Positions 1 to 6,878 of a stretch of 36,589 bases of DNA are shown here, in pieces. Below the pieces are notes generated by a model. The model ran no database searches. It saw nothing but the letters and a program-made list of their open reading frames with translations, and was not told the DNA's origin. The stretch comes from FCB group bacterium (GTDB lineage Bacteria; Zixibacteria; MSB-5A5; GN15; JAAZOE01), in assembly GCA_024231695.1 (NCBI GenBank), contig JAAEQF010000463.1, positions 1-36,589 of the forward strand, written 5' to 3'. Position numbers and translations under genes: made by a program. Within the stretch, counting starts at the first letter, position 1. Every line of letters begins with the position of its first letter.

Positions 1-4
1 CGAT

Positions 5-33
5 CTCTCGTGAAAGCTAAGGATTTCAGAGAG
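5..33. other. Imperfect hairpin at the window edge
   Basis: The arms CTCTC-G-TGAAA and TTTCA-GAGAG can pair with one bulged G and an 8-nt loop. There is no T-tract, so it is not a convincing terminator. It lies after the last early-operon gene and, if the genome is circular, just upstream of the terminase operon, where packaging sites (cos/pac) usually sit. A packaging role is inference from position only. Confidence 0.35.
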
Positions 34-56
34 TTGACCCCCCTCCCCCCTCGCTG

Positions 57-431
57 TTATCGCCTCTTGTATCCATGCGCTGGACAAATCCACCTATCAT
101 CGCCGCCCCAAGAATATCCTTTAATATCTGGACCGGCCATCTCCGCACAATTACATTCCAGCCCTCCAAGTTTTTCCCGCTGGTTTTGGCGTTCATCGTA
201 TGAGCCATGCCTATAACCTTTCTCATACACCAACTGGTCGTTATCCTTTGGTATCCTCTGATTATTAAATCCTGTACGATAACCGTCCTCATTGGCTTTC
301 TTAATCCTCGCGACAGCGTCCTCATACTTAACCCATTCGCCGTGGTCGTCCCTGTGTAATAACTTTCCCTCATACGACAAGTGGGGATACGATCTTATTA
401 TCGCTCCCTGCTGTATGCTGTATCGATTCAC
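57..431 (-). CDS. Hypothetical phage protein, 124 aa
   Basis: I do not recognise this family. The start is a GTG preceded by a run of G residues (GGGGGG) 5 nt upstream, which fits the strong G-rich ribosome sites used throughout this operon. The protein is hydrophilic, rich in Tyr, Asp and Arg, and ends with a CxC (residues near 93-95) and a single Cys before the C-terminal HGYKRR tail, so a metal-binding end is possible. It begins 13 bp after the stop of the upstream Cys-rich gene and is the last gene of the early minus-strand operon. An overlapping open frame at 26-373 lacks these signals. Function unknown. Confidence 0.6.
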   Translation of the reverse strand: MNRYSIQQGAIIRSYPHLSYEGKLLHRDDHGEWVKYEDAVARIKKANEDGYRTGFNNQRIPKDNDQLVYEKGYRHGSYDERQNQREKLGGLECNCAEMAGPDIKGYSWGGDDRWICPAHGYKRR

Positions 432-443
432 AATTACCCCCCC

Positions 444-803
444 TCAAACCCGATCATCCATGATCGTCGCACCGTTCAATATCAGCGCGCTGAATAGTTT
501 CTTAGCATCAAAGAATATATTGTATCGCTCGACCTTATGCGTTAGCTGTGCCGCCCGGAACCGGGTCTTGCGATGCCATGCTTTATTAGCCTGCTTTCTA
601 TACTCTATCTTTCTGAGCGTCGCACAATCGACACACCGCACCCTGTTGCCCTGCCGTGGCGTCATGCGATATTGTACTCCGCAATCAACACAATGTGATG
701 TAGAATAAATCATCTTTGCGCCACACTCATTACAGCAAGCACCGTATCGTCCCAGCTTGTAGCCATCTGACGTATGTTCGCATTTAAAATGAAATGTTTT
801 CAT
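444..803 (-). CDS. Cys-rich zinc-ribbon-like protein, 119 aa
   Basis: The sequence shows four Cys clusters: C8/H10, C23-C24-C27, C38-C41 (CVDC) and C57-C60 (CVDC), spaced like two zinc ribbons. The C-terminal half is basic (many Arg/Lys) and could bind nucleic acid. The start ATG overlaps the TAA of the upstream micro-ORF by one base (TAATG), which indicates translational coupling. A GGGGGG ribosome site lies just upstream. Zinc binding is inferred from the Cys spacing; the role is unknown. Such small zinc proteins are common late in phage early operons. Confidence 0.65.
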   Translation of the reverse strand: MKTFHFKCEHTSDGYKLGRYGACCNECGAKMIYSTSHCVDCGVQYRMTPRQGNRVRCVDCATLRKIEYRKQANKAWHRKTRFRAAQLTHKVERYNIFFDAKKLFSALILNGATIMDDRV

Positions 804-916
804 TATCCCCCCATTGATTTTAAGATATAGCCAGCCAGAAACCCCGCGCTAAACCCGAACGCAATGCCCACTATAATGCCCCGCCATACTATGCTTACTA
901 TTTCTTCTGCTATCAT
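803..916 (-). CDS. Membrane microprotein, 37 aa
   Basis: A short reading frame starts at an ATG with the ribosome site GAAAGGGGG 9 nt upstream and ends in TAATG with the next gene. After a short acidic N-terminus (MIAEEIVS) it is almost entirely hydrophobic and Gly-rich (residues 9-31), which predicts one transmembrane helix with a basic/Gly C-terminus. Coupling on the downstream side and good initiation signals argue that it is real. Function unknown. Confidence 0.5.
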   Translation of the reverse strand: MIAEEIVSIVWRGIIVGIAFGFSAGFLAGYILKSMGG

Positions 917-933
917 TTTCCGAATGCCCCCTT

Positions 934-1089
934 TCAATAGGTCGACGTATTAGATTCGATATTTTCGCAGATCGTTTCGACATCGATAATACCGCAGCGT
1001 ATTTCCTCGGCCTTGCTTAGTATTTTATCAAGATAACTACACACAACCGAGCCAAAAAAGATAACTGCTATAAGAATTAAAAAAGTCAT
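934..1089 (-). CDS. Small membrane protein, 51 aa
   Basis: The ATG overlaps the TGA of the HNH gene (ATGA, 4-base overlap), the classic coupling arrangement. Residues 2-20 are strongly hydrophobic (FLILIAVIFFGSVVCSYL), followed by an acidic, Cys-containing tail (C32, C41). It could be a membrane-anchored protein or carry an uncleaved signal anchor. No family recognised. Confidence 0.5.
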   Translation of the reverse strand: MTFLILIAVIFFGSVVCSYLDKILSKAEEIRCGIIDVETICENIESNTSTY

Positions 1090-1391
1090 TTTCCGAATGC
1101 CCCCTCTGTTGAAGTTTTCTTATCATGGCAACGCTTGCACAATGATTGATGATTTTTATATTTCCAGAACAAGTGTCGTGATCCCTTGTGTGGTTGTATG
1201 TGGTCCGTTACTTCGGCTTTGCGTATATGGCCGGCTTCGTGGCAATGTACGCATATGGGATATTGTATAAGCCGGCGTTCGCTATATTTCCGCCATTTAT
1301 ACGAATACAGATTTTGATAGCTTGCCGACTTGCCGCGCTCTTGTTTCGGCTTGCCGTCGTATTGCGATTGGGTCATTGGCTTTTTTGTCAT
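1086..1391 (-). CDS. HNH endonuclease, 101 aa
   Basis: HNH homing-type nuclease fold: zinc-binding C47xxC50, the D63-H64 core of the beta-beta-alpha-metal motif, N80 and the second zinc pair C85xxC88 followed by H89. The N-terminus is basic. Small HNH proteins of this type assist genome packaging when they sit beside terminase in HK97-like phages. Here the gene lies in the early operon, but on a circular map it is only about 1.6 kb upstream of the PLD/TerS/TerL genes, so a packaging role remains possible. The start overlaps the resolvase stop by 4 bases (ATGA). An alternative is a free-standing homing or recombination nuclease. Confidence 0.85.
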   Translation of the reverse strand: MTKKPMTQSQYDGKPKQERGKSASYQNLYSYKWRKYSERRLIQYPICVHCHEAGHIRKAEVTDHIQPHKGSRHLFWKYKNHQSLCKRCHDKKTSTEGAFGK

Positions 1392-1843
1392 CGGTTCAGC
1401 CCTATATATGCCAGCAATGCAGCATCCGCTATATTATGATGTTTTTTAAGATGAACATGCTTGTCGATGCCCGGAATTAACGCTTGCGCTGTTATTACAG
1501 AGCGATGTTTTGTCGTGGTCCAGCCGGGCCTTGCCGGTAACAGAATTGATTGCCATTCTTTCGGCTTTACATAATCGCGCTTTATAACGGCGCCCATTAA
1601 AAGCCCTTCCCATTGTCCGAAATTGCGGTTTAATTTTGTATTGTTAAAAAAGCCCGGTTTTCCCGGTAGTGTCGGAATGTCTTCGAGAACGGCTGTTTTA
1701 ATATCGTATTTAGCTTGCCAGCGCTGTAAAATTAAAAATGTCAGATTTAATCCAGGCCAGCCGAAAAACTCATAGTGATTGTCCTCGCATAATAAAAAGC
1801 CGTATCCGCTTTTACCTGGATCGATCCCGATTGCTGATTTCAT
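1388..1843 (-). CDS. RuvC-like Holliday junction resolvase
   Basis: The N-terminal IGIDPGKSG motif (D8), an acidic E54 at the end of the third strand (VLEDIP) and the C-terminal HNIADAALLA helix (D140) match the RuvC/RNase H-fold resolvase catalytic triad. Length (151 aa) is typical. It is expected to cut four-way DNA junctions formed by recombination or replication, resolving branched phage DNA before packaging. It sits downstream of RecT and the replication protein, so it completes a recombination set (PD-(D/E)XK nuclease, RecT, resolvase). Its start overlaps the stop of the upstream small membrane gene by 4 bases. Confidence 0.88.
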   Translation of the reverse strand: MKSAIGIDPGKSGYGFLLCEDNHYEFFGWPGLNLTFLILQRWQAKYDIKTAVLEDIPTLPGKPGFFNNTKLNRNFGQWEGLLMGAVIKRDYVKPKEWQSILLPARPGWTTTKHRSVITAQALIPGIDKHVHLKKHHNIADAALLAYIGLNR

Positions 1844-2040
1844 TTTAAGATAACCCCCATTTTTTCCATGTCCTTTTCAAGGATTGTAAAATCGTTATAA
1901 TGTTCGTGGACATGATAAATTTCAGTCACACATGAGTTCTCGTTTTTTAATGCGATTAAATTTTTATTAACAAACCAAAGACCGCCCACAACCATAATTA
2001 AAAAAGCTATAACCCATATTCTGAAAATGTTTTGTATCAT
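1840..2040 (-). CDS. Small single-pass membrane protein, 66 aa
   Basis: Residues 5-25 form one hydrophobic helix (IFRIWVIAFLIMVVGGLWFV), followed by a soluble tail of about 40 residues containing HVHEHYND and many charged residues. The gene is wedged between the replication protein and the resolvase with 4-base overlaps on both sides, so it is translated with them. Topology suggests a membrane-anchored accessory protein; no family recognised. Confidence 0.6.
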   Translation of the reverse strand: MIQNIFRIWVIAFLIMVVGGLWFVNKNLIALKNENSCVTEIYHVHEHYNDFTILEKDMEKMGVILK

Positions 2041-2819
2041 TGCAACCCCTCAAACATGTTTCCGATTAACCCTTGAACTTTAGAGTCGGCCTGCCATGCT
2101 GTTTTAAATTTTTCAGACTGTTTGACAAAATCAGCCTCGTTATAGTTCTTGTTTTTTTTGTCCATTGTTTTGTTCGCATAGGCCCAGGGCGTTTTTATCG
2201 TTTTCCAATATTTGATTAACTCTTTTAGCGTTTCCAGCATAGCGTCAGGATGCCCGTTTTTATTGCTCCAAAATTGAACCCATGCGTAGCTATTAAATTT
2301 GTCTATTTTTTGCGGTAGCGTTTCGATAACCTGGCAGGCTGTTTCGATTTCGCTAACGCGTTTTTTAATAGCTTTTGAAAAGTGCAAATCCGGCTTGCCG
2401 GATACTTCTACTTCTACTTCTACTTCTACTTCTGCTTCTATGTACGGAGTTGCTCCGTAGTTACTCCGTAGTTTTGGCGGTCTGTCTTTCTTTTTACGTC
2501 GCGTCCAATTATCCGATTTTTTAACGAATTTAGGTATCGTCAGCGTTAACATGTCACCATCGATAATAAAGAAAATTCTTTGCCGTTCTGAATAGAAGTT
2601 GAGGATTTGTTGAACTTTTGTTGAGCTTTTGCGGAGCTTTCGTCGAACAAACGTCAAGGAAAGGTCCAACGAATTATCGTTATTAACGTTATCAAACTCC
2701 CTGCCGAACAGTTCCAAAAGGATAAAAAAAACGCTATACCCGGCATCACCGAACTTGTCGATAGCGTCGGAAATGTCCGGGTCATCGTGTGAGTCTACGC
2801 TATGCTGAAACCATTTCAT
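2037..2819 (-). CDS. DUF4373 (Lin1244-type) phage replication protein
   Basis: The N-terminus (MKWFQHSVDSHDDPDISDAI, then FGDAGYSVFFILLEL) matches the Lin1244/Lin1753-type N-terminal domain (DUF4373), a winged-helix domain of phage replication organisers. The C-terminal region (about 150-260) is helical and DnaD-like in character. It probably binds the phage origin and recruits host helicase machinery; no phage helicase, primase or polymerase is visible in the window. A low-complexity alternating Glu-Val stretch (residues 128-139) lies in the linker and comes from a hexanucleotide repeat. The gene ends in a 4-base overlap with the membrane protein downstream and starts 2 bp after recT. Replication role is inferred from family and position. 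Confidence 0.75.
   Translation of the reverse strand: MKWFQHSVDSHDDPDISDAIDKFGDAGYSVFFILLELFGREFDNVNNDNSLDLSLTFVRRKLRKSSTKVQQILNFYSERQRIFFIIDGDMLTLTIPKFVKKSDNWTRRKKKDRPPKLRSNYGATPYIEAEVEVEVEVEVSGKPDLHFSKAIKKRVSEIETACQVIETLPQKIDKFNSYAWVQFWSNKNGHPDAMLETLKELIKYWKTIKTPWAYANKTMDKKNKNYNEADFVKQSEKFKTAWQADSKVQGLIGNMFEGLQ
2404..2440 (-). repeat. In-frame hexanucleotide microsatellite, (GAAGTA)n
   Basis: About six tandem copies of GAAGTA on the minus strand (one degenerate) lie inside the DUF4373 gene and encode alternating Glu-Val. The unit is a multiple of three, so copy-number change would lengthen or shorten the linker without breaking the frame. Confidence 0.85.
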
Positions 2820-2821
2820 TT

Positions 2822-4141
2822 TTAAGCCTGTTCCGAATCAATAATAACGTTAATTTTGTCTATAAGATCGATGGCCTCGGCTTCGTCCGCAGGTGAATAA
2901 TCAAGCGATCCTGTTAATTTACGGTAAATCTCAGGATGTTTTAGCCTAAGTTCGGCCAGTTTTTCGCTGACTTCGCCATCACTTTGTTCTGTTCCGGGCC
3001 ACTTTTCATGCGTTAGCCGTTCGTATTTTTCTTTAGCTTTTTGCTGTAGCATAGGACCTGCAGCGTTAAATCTGGACATATTTTCGGCGACATACTCTTT
3101 AAAGCCGGACCGGAGCCGAAACCACTCATTTAAAAAAGCCGTTTCGTCGTCGTGGTTAATTGGCTTGGCTTTTTTAACTTTCCAGTTATCGTAACCAGCT
3201 TTAAAATTATCCCAGTTTTTAACGGCCTCGGCCTTGACCTTTTCAACCGTGAAGCCGTTACCCTCGGCGCAAATATTAAGCCATTCAGCCATTGCTCGGC
3301 TTGTAAGGTCTTCCCCGCATAGTTTTTCAAATTCTAATTGTTCTGCGTTTGATATTGTTTCGGTTTGTGGTTCCGTTTCAATCTCGACCGTCGGCTCGGT
3401 ATCAGGTAAAAAGAACCCGCTTTGCTCCCCGGATATGGCAAGGTTTTCAACATGGGCTGCTTTCATAAGCCGGTTATCCTCGACCGACAACGGCGCCAAT
3501 TTCATATGCCTGCGGATAACCGTTTTTTTAGCCATCTCGCTGTAGTGGTCTTTCCACGGCCCTATAACCCGACCGTCTTTTGTTTTCGACTTTGAGCCGT
3601 CCCGTATCTTATCAATATCGTTAACAGTCATATACTCAAAGGTCGGCGCGCCCTGGTTATAGTGAAAGACCGTCCAGGCGCCCTTAACGTCGCCCCTGTC
3701 GCCCTCTGCCGGCACATGGTTAAGCGTTTCATCAAGACCCCATCTGACAGTAAAATCATCGTTGCTGTAAACCACTTGGGCGCTTAACGATGCAAGTTCG
3801 CCCGACCGACGGGCCAGGGTGATATAACCCCGATACCCCGGAATAAATGTTGACTCAAATCCGCGCAATTTTGCCGACCAAAACGGCACGAAATAGGCTT
3901 GGCCAAGGTATGGTTCGGGCGACAGGCCGAGCATAGCGCAACCCATAACGCATGACATGAGCGATTGCTGGCTGCATTGCAGCAGCTTTTCGTTCTGCCG
4001 GATAACCGTCAGCGAAACCCTGATAAGCTGGTCGACGTTCATCATCGACGGTATGGCTCGCGATAGCTGTTCCTGTATATATTGCCCCTCGAATAACTCC
4101 GCCACGGTCCCGAATTGCTTCTTTACTAAGTCTTTATTCAT
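2822..4141 (-). CDS. recT: RecT-family single-strand annealing protein
   Basis: The first 250 residues carry RecT family features: the MNVDQLIRVSLTVIRQNEKL region, SCVMGCAMLGLSPEPYLGQAYFVPF-type sequence, and the GYRGYITLARRSGE segment. RecT anneals complementary single-stranded DNA and works with a 5'-3' exonuclease. At 439 aa it is longer than Rac RecT (about 270 aa). The extra C-terminal 170 residues are acidic and helical, and could be a partner-binding region. The likely partner nuclease is the PD-(D/E)XK gene at 5456-5989. Initiation is from ATG with AAAAAGGAGCAAAACAA upstream, immediately after a 198-bp hexanucleotide array. Confidence 0.88.
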   Translation of the reverse strand: MNKDLVKKQFGTVAELFEGQYIQEQLSRAIPSMMNVDQLIRVSLTVIRQNEKLLQCSQQSLMSCVMGCAMLGLSPEPYLGQAYFVPFWSAKLRGFESTFIPGYRGYITLARRSGELASLSAQVVYSNDDFTVRWGLDETLNHVPAEGDRGDVKGAWTVFHYNQGAPTFEYMTVNDIDKIRDGSKSKTKDGRVIGPWKDHYSEMAKKTVIRRHMKLAPLSVEDNRLMKAAHVENLAISGEQSGFFLPDTEPTVEIETEPQTETISNAEQLEFEKLCGEDLTSRAMAEWLNICAEGNGFTVEKVKAEAVKNWDNFKAGYDNWKVKKAKPINHDDETAFLNEWFRLRSGFKEYVAENMSRFNAAGPMLQQKAKEKYERLTHEKWPGTEQSDGEVSEKLAELRLKHPEIYRKLTGSLDYSPADEAEAIDLIDKINVIIDSEQA

Positions 4142-4177
4142 TTGTTTTGCTCCTTTTTATCTGTTACGTTTTTAAAC

Positions 4178-4375
4178 CGACCACGACCTCGACCACGACC
4201 ACGACCACGACCTCGACCCCGACCTCGACCCCGACCACGACCTCGACCACGGCCTCGACCACGACCTCGACCACGACCACGACCTCGACCCCGACCACGA
4301 CCTCGACCTCGACCCCGACCACGACCTCGACCCCGACCACGACCTCGACCTCGACCCCGACCACGACCTCGACCC
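4178..4375 (-). repeat. Hexanucleotide array, 33 units of GGTCGN (mRNA sense)
   Basis: On the + strand this is 33 uninterrupted units of CGACCN with N = A, T or C and never G; the only substitution elsewhere is one CGGCC unit at 4250-4254. The last 84 bp are a perfect 42-bp tandem duplication (4292-4333 = 4334-4375; N order A,T,T,C,A,T,C). It fills the gap between the stop of the 113-aa gene and the ribosome site of recT. All six frames are open because the unit cannot form stop codons, so the open frames here are not evidence of a gene. Confidence 0.95.
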
Positions 4376-4397
4376 TATATAATTAATCGCAATCATT

Positions 4398-4739
4398 TTA
4401 TTTTTGCTCCTTTGGTAATGGATGATTCCACGGAAAAAAATCAACCACCGTCGACATGTTTAAATACATCTTGCCGACCGGCTCGACTTCTGACAATTTG
4501 CCACCTTTTAGCGCATCTGAAAAACGCCCCGAATCCGCTATCCATGCAGCGTCTTCCAGTTCAAGAATTGCCCCGATCTGCTTAACCACCCTGCCCGTTG
4601 AGTGATATGTTACTGTCCGGAAAAAGAATTTTTTGCCGATCATGTCGGCAACGCTGTTAATTTCGATGTCCTCACCCTCTGCCAACTGGCCCTTAATTTT
4701 CTGATATGTTTCTTCCGATAATTCGATTGTCCTTTTCAT
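4398..4739 (-). CDS. Conserved phage hypothetical protein, 113 aa
   Basis: Starts with a ribbon-helix-helix-like beginning (MKRTIELSEETYQKIKGQL) followed by a beta-rich region with FFFRTVTYHSTGRV and ILELEDAAWIADSGRF. This pattern occurs in small proteins of unknown function near phage recombination genes. The RHH-like start may simply be an amphipathic helix. Good ribosome site (AAAAGGAGC) 8 nt upstream of the ATG. Situated between the coiled-coil protein and the hexanucleotide array/recT. Confidence 0.65.
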   Translation of the reverse strand: MKRTIELSEETYQKIKGQLAEGEDIEINSVADMIGKKFFFRTVTYHSTGRVVKQIGAILELEDAAWIADSGRFSDALKGGKLSEVEPVGKMYLNMSTVVDFFPWNHPLPKEQK

Positions 4740-4754
4740 GTTTTACGCTCCTTT

Positions 4755-5441
4755 TTATGTCCTTATAGATACAATGGGCTTTTCGTAAACCCGAACCCCT
4801 GCGATTTGCCGAATCCCGCCGTCGATAGCCGACTGTATTTTCTTGCCGTCAACCGAAAGATAGTTCCGACCGATAACCTTTTCGTCCAATATTTCAAACG
4901 TCCATTTCATTCTGACCGATGCCGATCCCGAATCCGATCTAACAGGCGCCTGCTTTTTGGGCGCGACTATTTCCGGCATCTGGACCGGCTCGACCTTTGC
5001 TTTTTTTGCCGCTTTGTCCATCTCGGCCTGCAACCGGCGCTGTTCATCCTGGGCGGCTTTTTCCCGTTTCCGGCGCTCAAGTTCTTGCTTGTAAGCATAA
5101 TCGCCGATGTTCTTTTTTAGGTCTTTTTTAATCTGGTCCAGCGGCGCTTTAAACTTTCTGAAAAACGCATCGATGGCGCGCACGAATTTGTCCGGCTCCG
5201 CTTTTGCCGCCTTGCGTTCGACGTCCATCGTCTTTATAATGTTTGCGACCTGTACGCCCATTTCGGTAGCTGCCGCCGCCGATTCGTCGTCACTTACCAC
5301 CAGCGCCGCAACGCGCTTTTTCCATTCCGCGATAGTCATCTCGTATTTTTTGAACGGTTCCAGAACCCTGTCCAGATTAAACGGGTCCGCCGGCGTGATG
5401 TCTTTCTTGCCCTCTGCCATTTCCATGAAATTAATTGCCAT
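4755..5441 (-). CDS. Coiled-coil protein of the recombination module, 228 aa
   Basis: I chose ATG 5441 because AAAAGGAGCGAAACAA lies directly upstream; the longer open frame (to 5585) has an Arg-rich unlikely N-terminus and overlaps the nuclease gene. Residues about 80-190 are helical and charged (DQIKKDLKKNIGDYAYKQEL..., Ala/Lys/Glu-rich coiled coil). A compact C-terminal domain follows, with RMKWTFEILDEKVIGRNYLS and IQSAIDGGIRQIAGVRVYE. This two-part architecture is common in phage operons between a RecB-like nuclease and RecT/ERF, but its function is unknown. A structural or nuclease-regulating role in recombination is inference. Confidence 0.7.
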   Translation of the reverse strand: MAINFMEMAEGKKDITPADPFNLDRVLEPFKKYEMTIAEWKKRVAALVVSDDESAAAATEMGVQVANIIKTMDVERKAAKAEPDKFVRAIDAFFRKFKAPLDQIKKDLKKNIGDYAYKQELERRKREKAAQDEQRRLQAEMDKAAKKAKVEPVQMPEIVAPKKQAPVRSDSGSASVRMKWTFEILDEKVIGRNYLSVDGKKIQSAIDGGIRQIAGVRVYEKPIVSIRT

Positions 5442-5455
5442 TTGTTTCGCTCCTT

Positions 5456-5989
5456 TTAAGTTATGTAACGATAAACATTTAACGCGCTCAAAAAGACCGC
5501 GTAATCCCTCTGGTCGTTGCTGTAAACGGTCGCCTTTGCCGCGCTGCCGTTCGGTTTTAGCCGTAGCGACATCCCGCCGGCCCATTCGATGTCCGGATAT
5601 GCGATTCGGGCCAGATTAACGTAGCCGGCGATCTGTAATTTCCATGTGTTCGCCTCGGCGATAGGCGTTTTCATGTCGACAATCATGTGCCTGCCGTCGA
5701 TCAGCTTGCAGCCCAAATCCGGCTTGCCGTTGTATCGCATAGCCTCGTCGACCATGCGCTGCTCAACGAATAAAACCTCGTCAACAAAGTTGTCGAACCA
5801 TGTTACGAACGATTGAAAATAGCCCCACAGGTCGTCGCGCAACCCCATGACCGGGATGCCCGTCGCGTAGTTGCTGCAAGCCGCATGAACTATCGTCCCG
5901 CGTTCGGACGCTCTATCTAATAGGTGTCGCGGTATGCCGGCAGGGAAAAATGGCTGCAGGCATGTTGTAACGCTATAATATTCCATCAT
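5456..5989 (-). CDS. PD-(D/E)XK exonuclease (RecB/Cas4-like), likely RecT partner
   Basis: The catalytic signature of the RecB/Cas4 nuclease group is visible: RGTIVH (H35), GKPDLG (D91), IVDMKTP (D105, K107) and the LQIAGY motif (Q119, Y123). Length (177 aa) fits minimal phage exonucleases of this type. It would resect double-stranded DNA ends to give single strands for RecT annealing. Two ATGs occur in tandem; the first is 6 nt after AAAAGGAC and is preferred. It overlaps the upstream Cys-rich gene by 17 bp. Confidence 0.85.
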   Translation of the reverse strand: MMEYYSVTTCLQPFFPAGIPRHLLDRASERGTIVHAACSNYATGIPVMGLRDDLWGYFQSFVTWFDNFVDEVLFVEQRMVDEAMRYNGKPDLGCKLIDGRHMIVDMKTPIAEANTWKLQIAGYVNLARIAYPDIEWAGGMSLRLKPNGSAAKATVYSNDQRDYAVFLSALNVYRYIT

Positions 5990-6188
5990 TTGTCCTTTTA
6001 AGTGATTTCATATATTTGCAGTTTTCTTTGTGTAGCGACGGATCAACAAAAAAAGACCTATCCTTTGGGCCACCTGCACCACACGCATGACAACAAGCCC
6101 TATCGCTAAACGATGCCCAAACGATAGGCGCACCATCGAAAACATCGGGCATAGGGTCGCTGTGGTTTAAACCGCAAATACATTTCAT
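5973..6188 (-). CDS. Small Cys-rich protein, 71 aa
   Basis: Cys pattern C3xC5, C32-C33xxC36 and C57, with several His residues, suggests a compact zinc-binding protein. The N-terminal MKCICGLNH resembles a zinc knuckle start. It overlaps the previous gene's stop by 4 bases (ATGA) and the exonuclease start by 17 bp, so it is embedded in the operon. Function unknown. Confidence 0.6.
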   Translation of the reverse strand: MKCICGLNHSDPMPDVFDGAPIVWASFSDRACCHACGAGGPKDRSFFVDPSLHKENCKYMKSLKRTNDGIL

Positions 6189-6451
6189 GCCGCATCATCC
6201 TTGCTGCCAAAAAGTTCTAACTGCTTGGTATTAATCATCCTGGTTCGTGTTTCCTTGCATCGCTTTTCAACAAAATTAATAGTCGCGTCGACCCGAACCT
6301 TGCCGCCCTGCTCAAAGATTTTGGCATTAAGTCCGACCGAAACCTCGGCCCCTGCCGTATCGTATGCCAGCGCAATCTTGCCCCTGTTTTCGACAAACAA
6401 ATCCTTTAACATAACGCTTGCCATGTTAATTACTTCGTCCGGTAAACTCAT
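6185..6451 (-). CDS. Small phage protein with beta-clamp motif, 88 aa
   Basis: The ATG at 6451 is preferred because AAAGGGGGCGAA precedes it; the upstream extension to 6493 overlaps another small gene. The N-terminal two-thirds are a mixed alpha/beta fold (LPDEVINMASVMLKDLFVENRGK...). Near the C-terminus residues 77-81 read QLELF, which matches the QLxLF consensus for binding the bacterial DnaN sliding clamp. Recruitment to the host clamp is inference from this motif. It overlaps the next gene by 4 bases. Confidence 0.65.
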   Translation of the reverse strand: MSLPDEVINMASVMLKDLFVENRGKIALAYDTAGAEVSVGLNAKIFEQGGKVRVDATINFVEKRCKETRTRMINTKQLELFGSKDDAA

Positions 6452-6462
6452 TTCGCCCCCTT

Positions 6463-6564
6463 TTATATAGCGTTCAAAAACAGCCAAATACATACGGTGA
6501 TTGCCGAAAGGATTGCCGACAGGTAAACAAAGTCGACCATAATTTCGATGAATTTATCAATCAT
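6463..6564 (-). CDS. Membrane microprotein, 33 aa
   Basis: An ATG with AGGGGGAACC directly upstream opens a 33-residue frame whose residues 11-31 form a single hydrophobic helix (FVYLSAILSAITVCIWLFL). It sits in the 120-bp gap between the winged-helix gene and the clamp-motif gene, which is otherwise unexplained. Real translation is likely from the ribosome site; function unknown. Confidence 0.5.
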   Translation of the reverse strand: MIDKFIEIMVDFVYLSAILSAITVCIWLFLNAI

Positions 6565-6572
6565 GGTTCCCC

Positions 6573-6878
6573 CTAAAACAAAGAAAGCTGGACAGGCGCA
6601 GCGGCCAGTTTCCAGCAGTAATTTAATTTCCCGAATTTACCCGGGACGAGTCGCCCGGTCTTTCGCAGCAACCCGTCAGCCGTTAGGTCGGTCATGGCCC
6701 GGCGAACCGATGTCAAGGGCGCGCCCGGCAGAACCCTGTCCTGTATATCGGCAGGCGAAAACAACCCGGTCGGCCTTGATTTAAAATAAGACAGTATCCG
6801 GTCGGTTTGCGTTCCGGTTTTTGTTTCGCTGTCCTTTAATCGGTCGCCTGTTTCTGCGGTCGTATTATAATAGGTCAT
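6573..6878 (-). CDS. Winged-helix DNA-binding protein with C-terminal clamp motif
   Basis: Residues 23-90 read as a winged helix-turn-helix: TDRILSYFKSRP, FSPADIQDRV, SVRRAMTDLTADGLLRKTGR, then a wing ending in YCWKL. The last five residues are QLSLF, a canonical DnaN-binding peptide placed freely at the C-terminus. It could be a replication or transcription accessory protein that docks on the host sliding clamp. It starts in a 4-base overlap (ATGA) with the 58-aa gene upstream. Confidence 0.7.
   Translation of the reverse strand: MTYYNTTAETGDRLKDSETKTGTQTDRILSYFKSRPTGLFSPADIQDRVLPGAPLTSVRRAMTDLTADGLLRKTGRLVPGKFGKLNYCWKLAAAPVQLSLF

Noticed and set aside
26-373. Minus-strand 115-aa frame overlapping the 124-aa gene
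   Set aside because: It lacks a ribosome site and the 57-431 frame has a strong one; composition is that of a shadow frame.
4147-4444. Open frames encoding GSRSW-, VEVVV-, PRPRP- or TST-repeat proteins over the hexanucleotide array
   Set aside because: The repeat unit cannot form stop codons, so all frames are open by composition. No ribosome site fits, and the frames overlap the flanking genes.
5442-5585. 48-residue N-terminal extension of the coiled-coil protein
   Set aside because: It is Arg-rich, overlaps the nuclease gene, and the internal ATG at 5441 has an excellent ribosome site.
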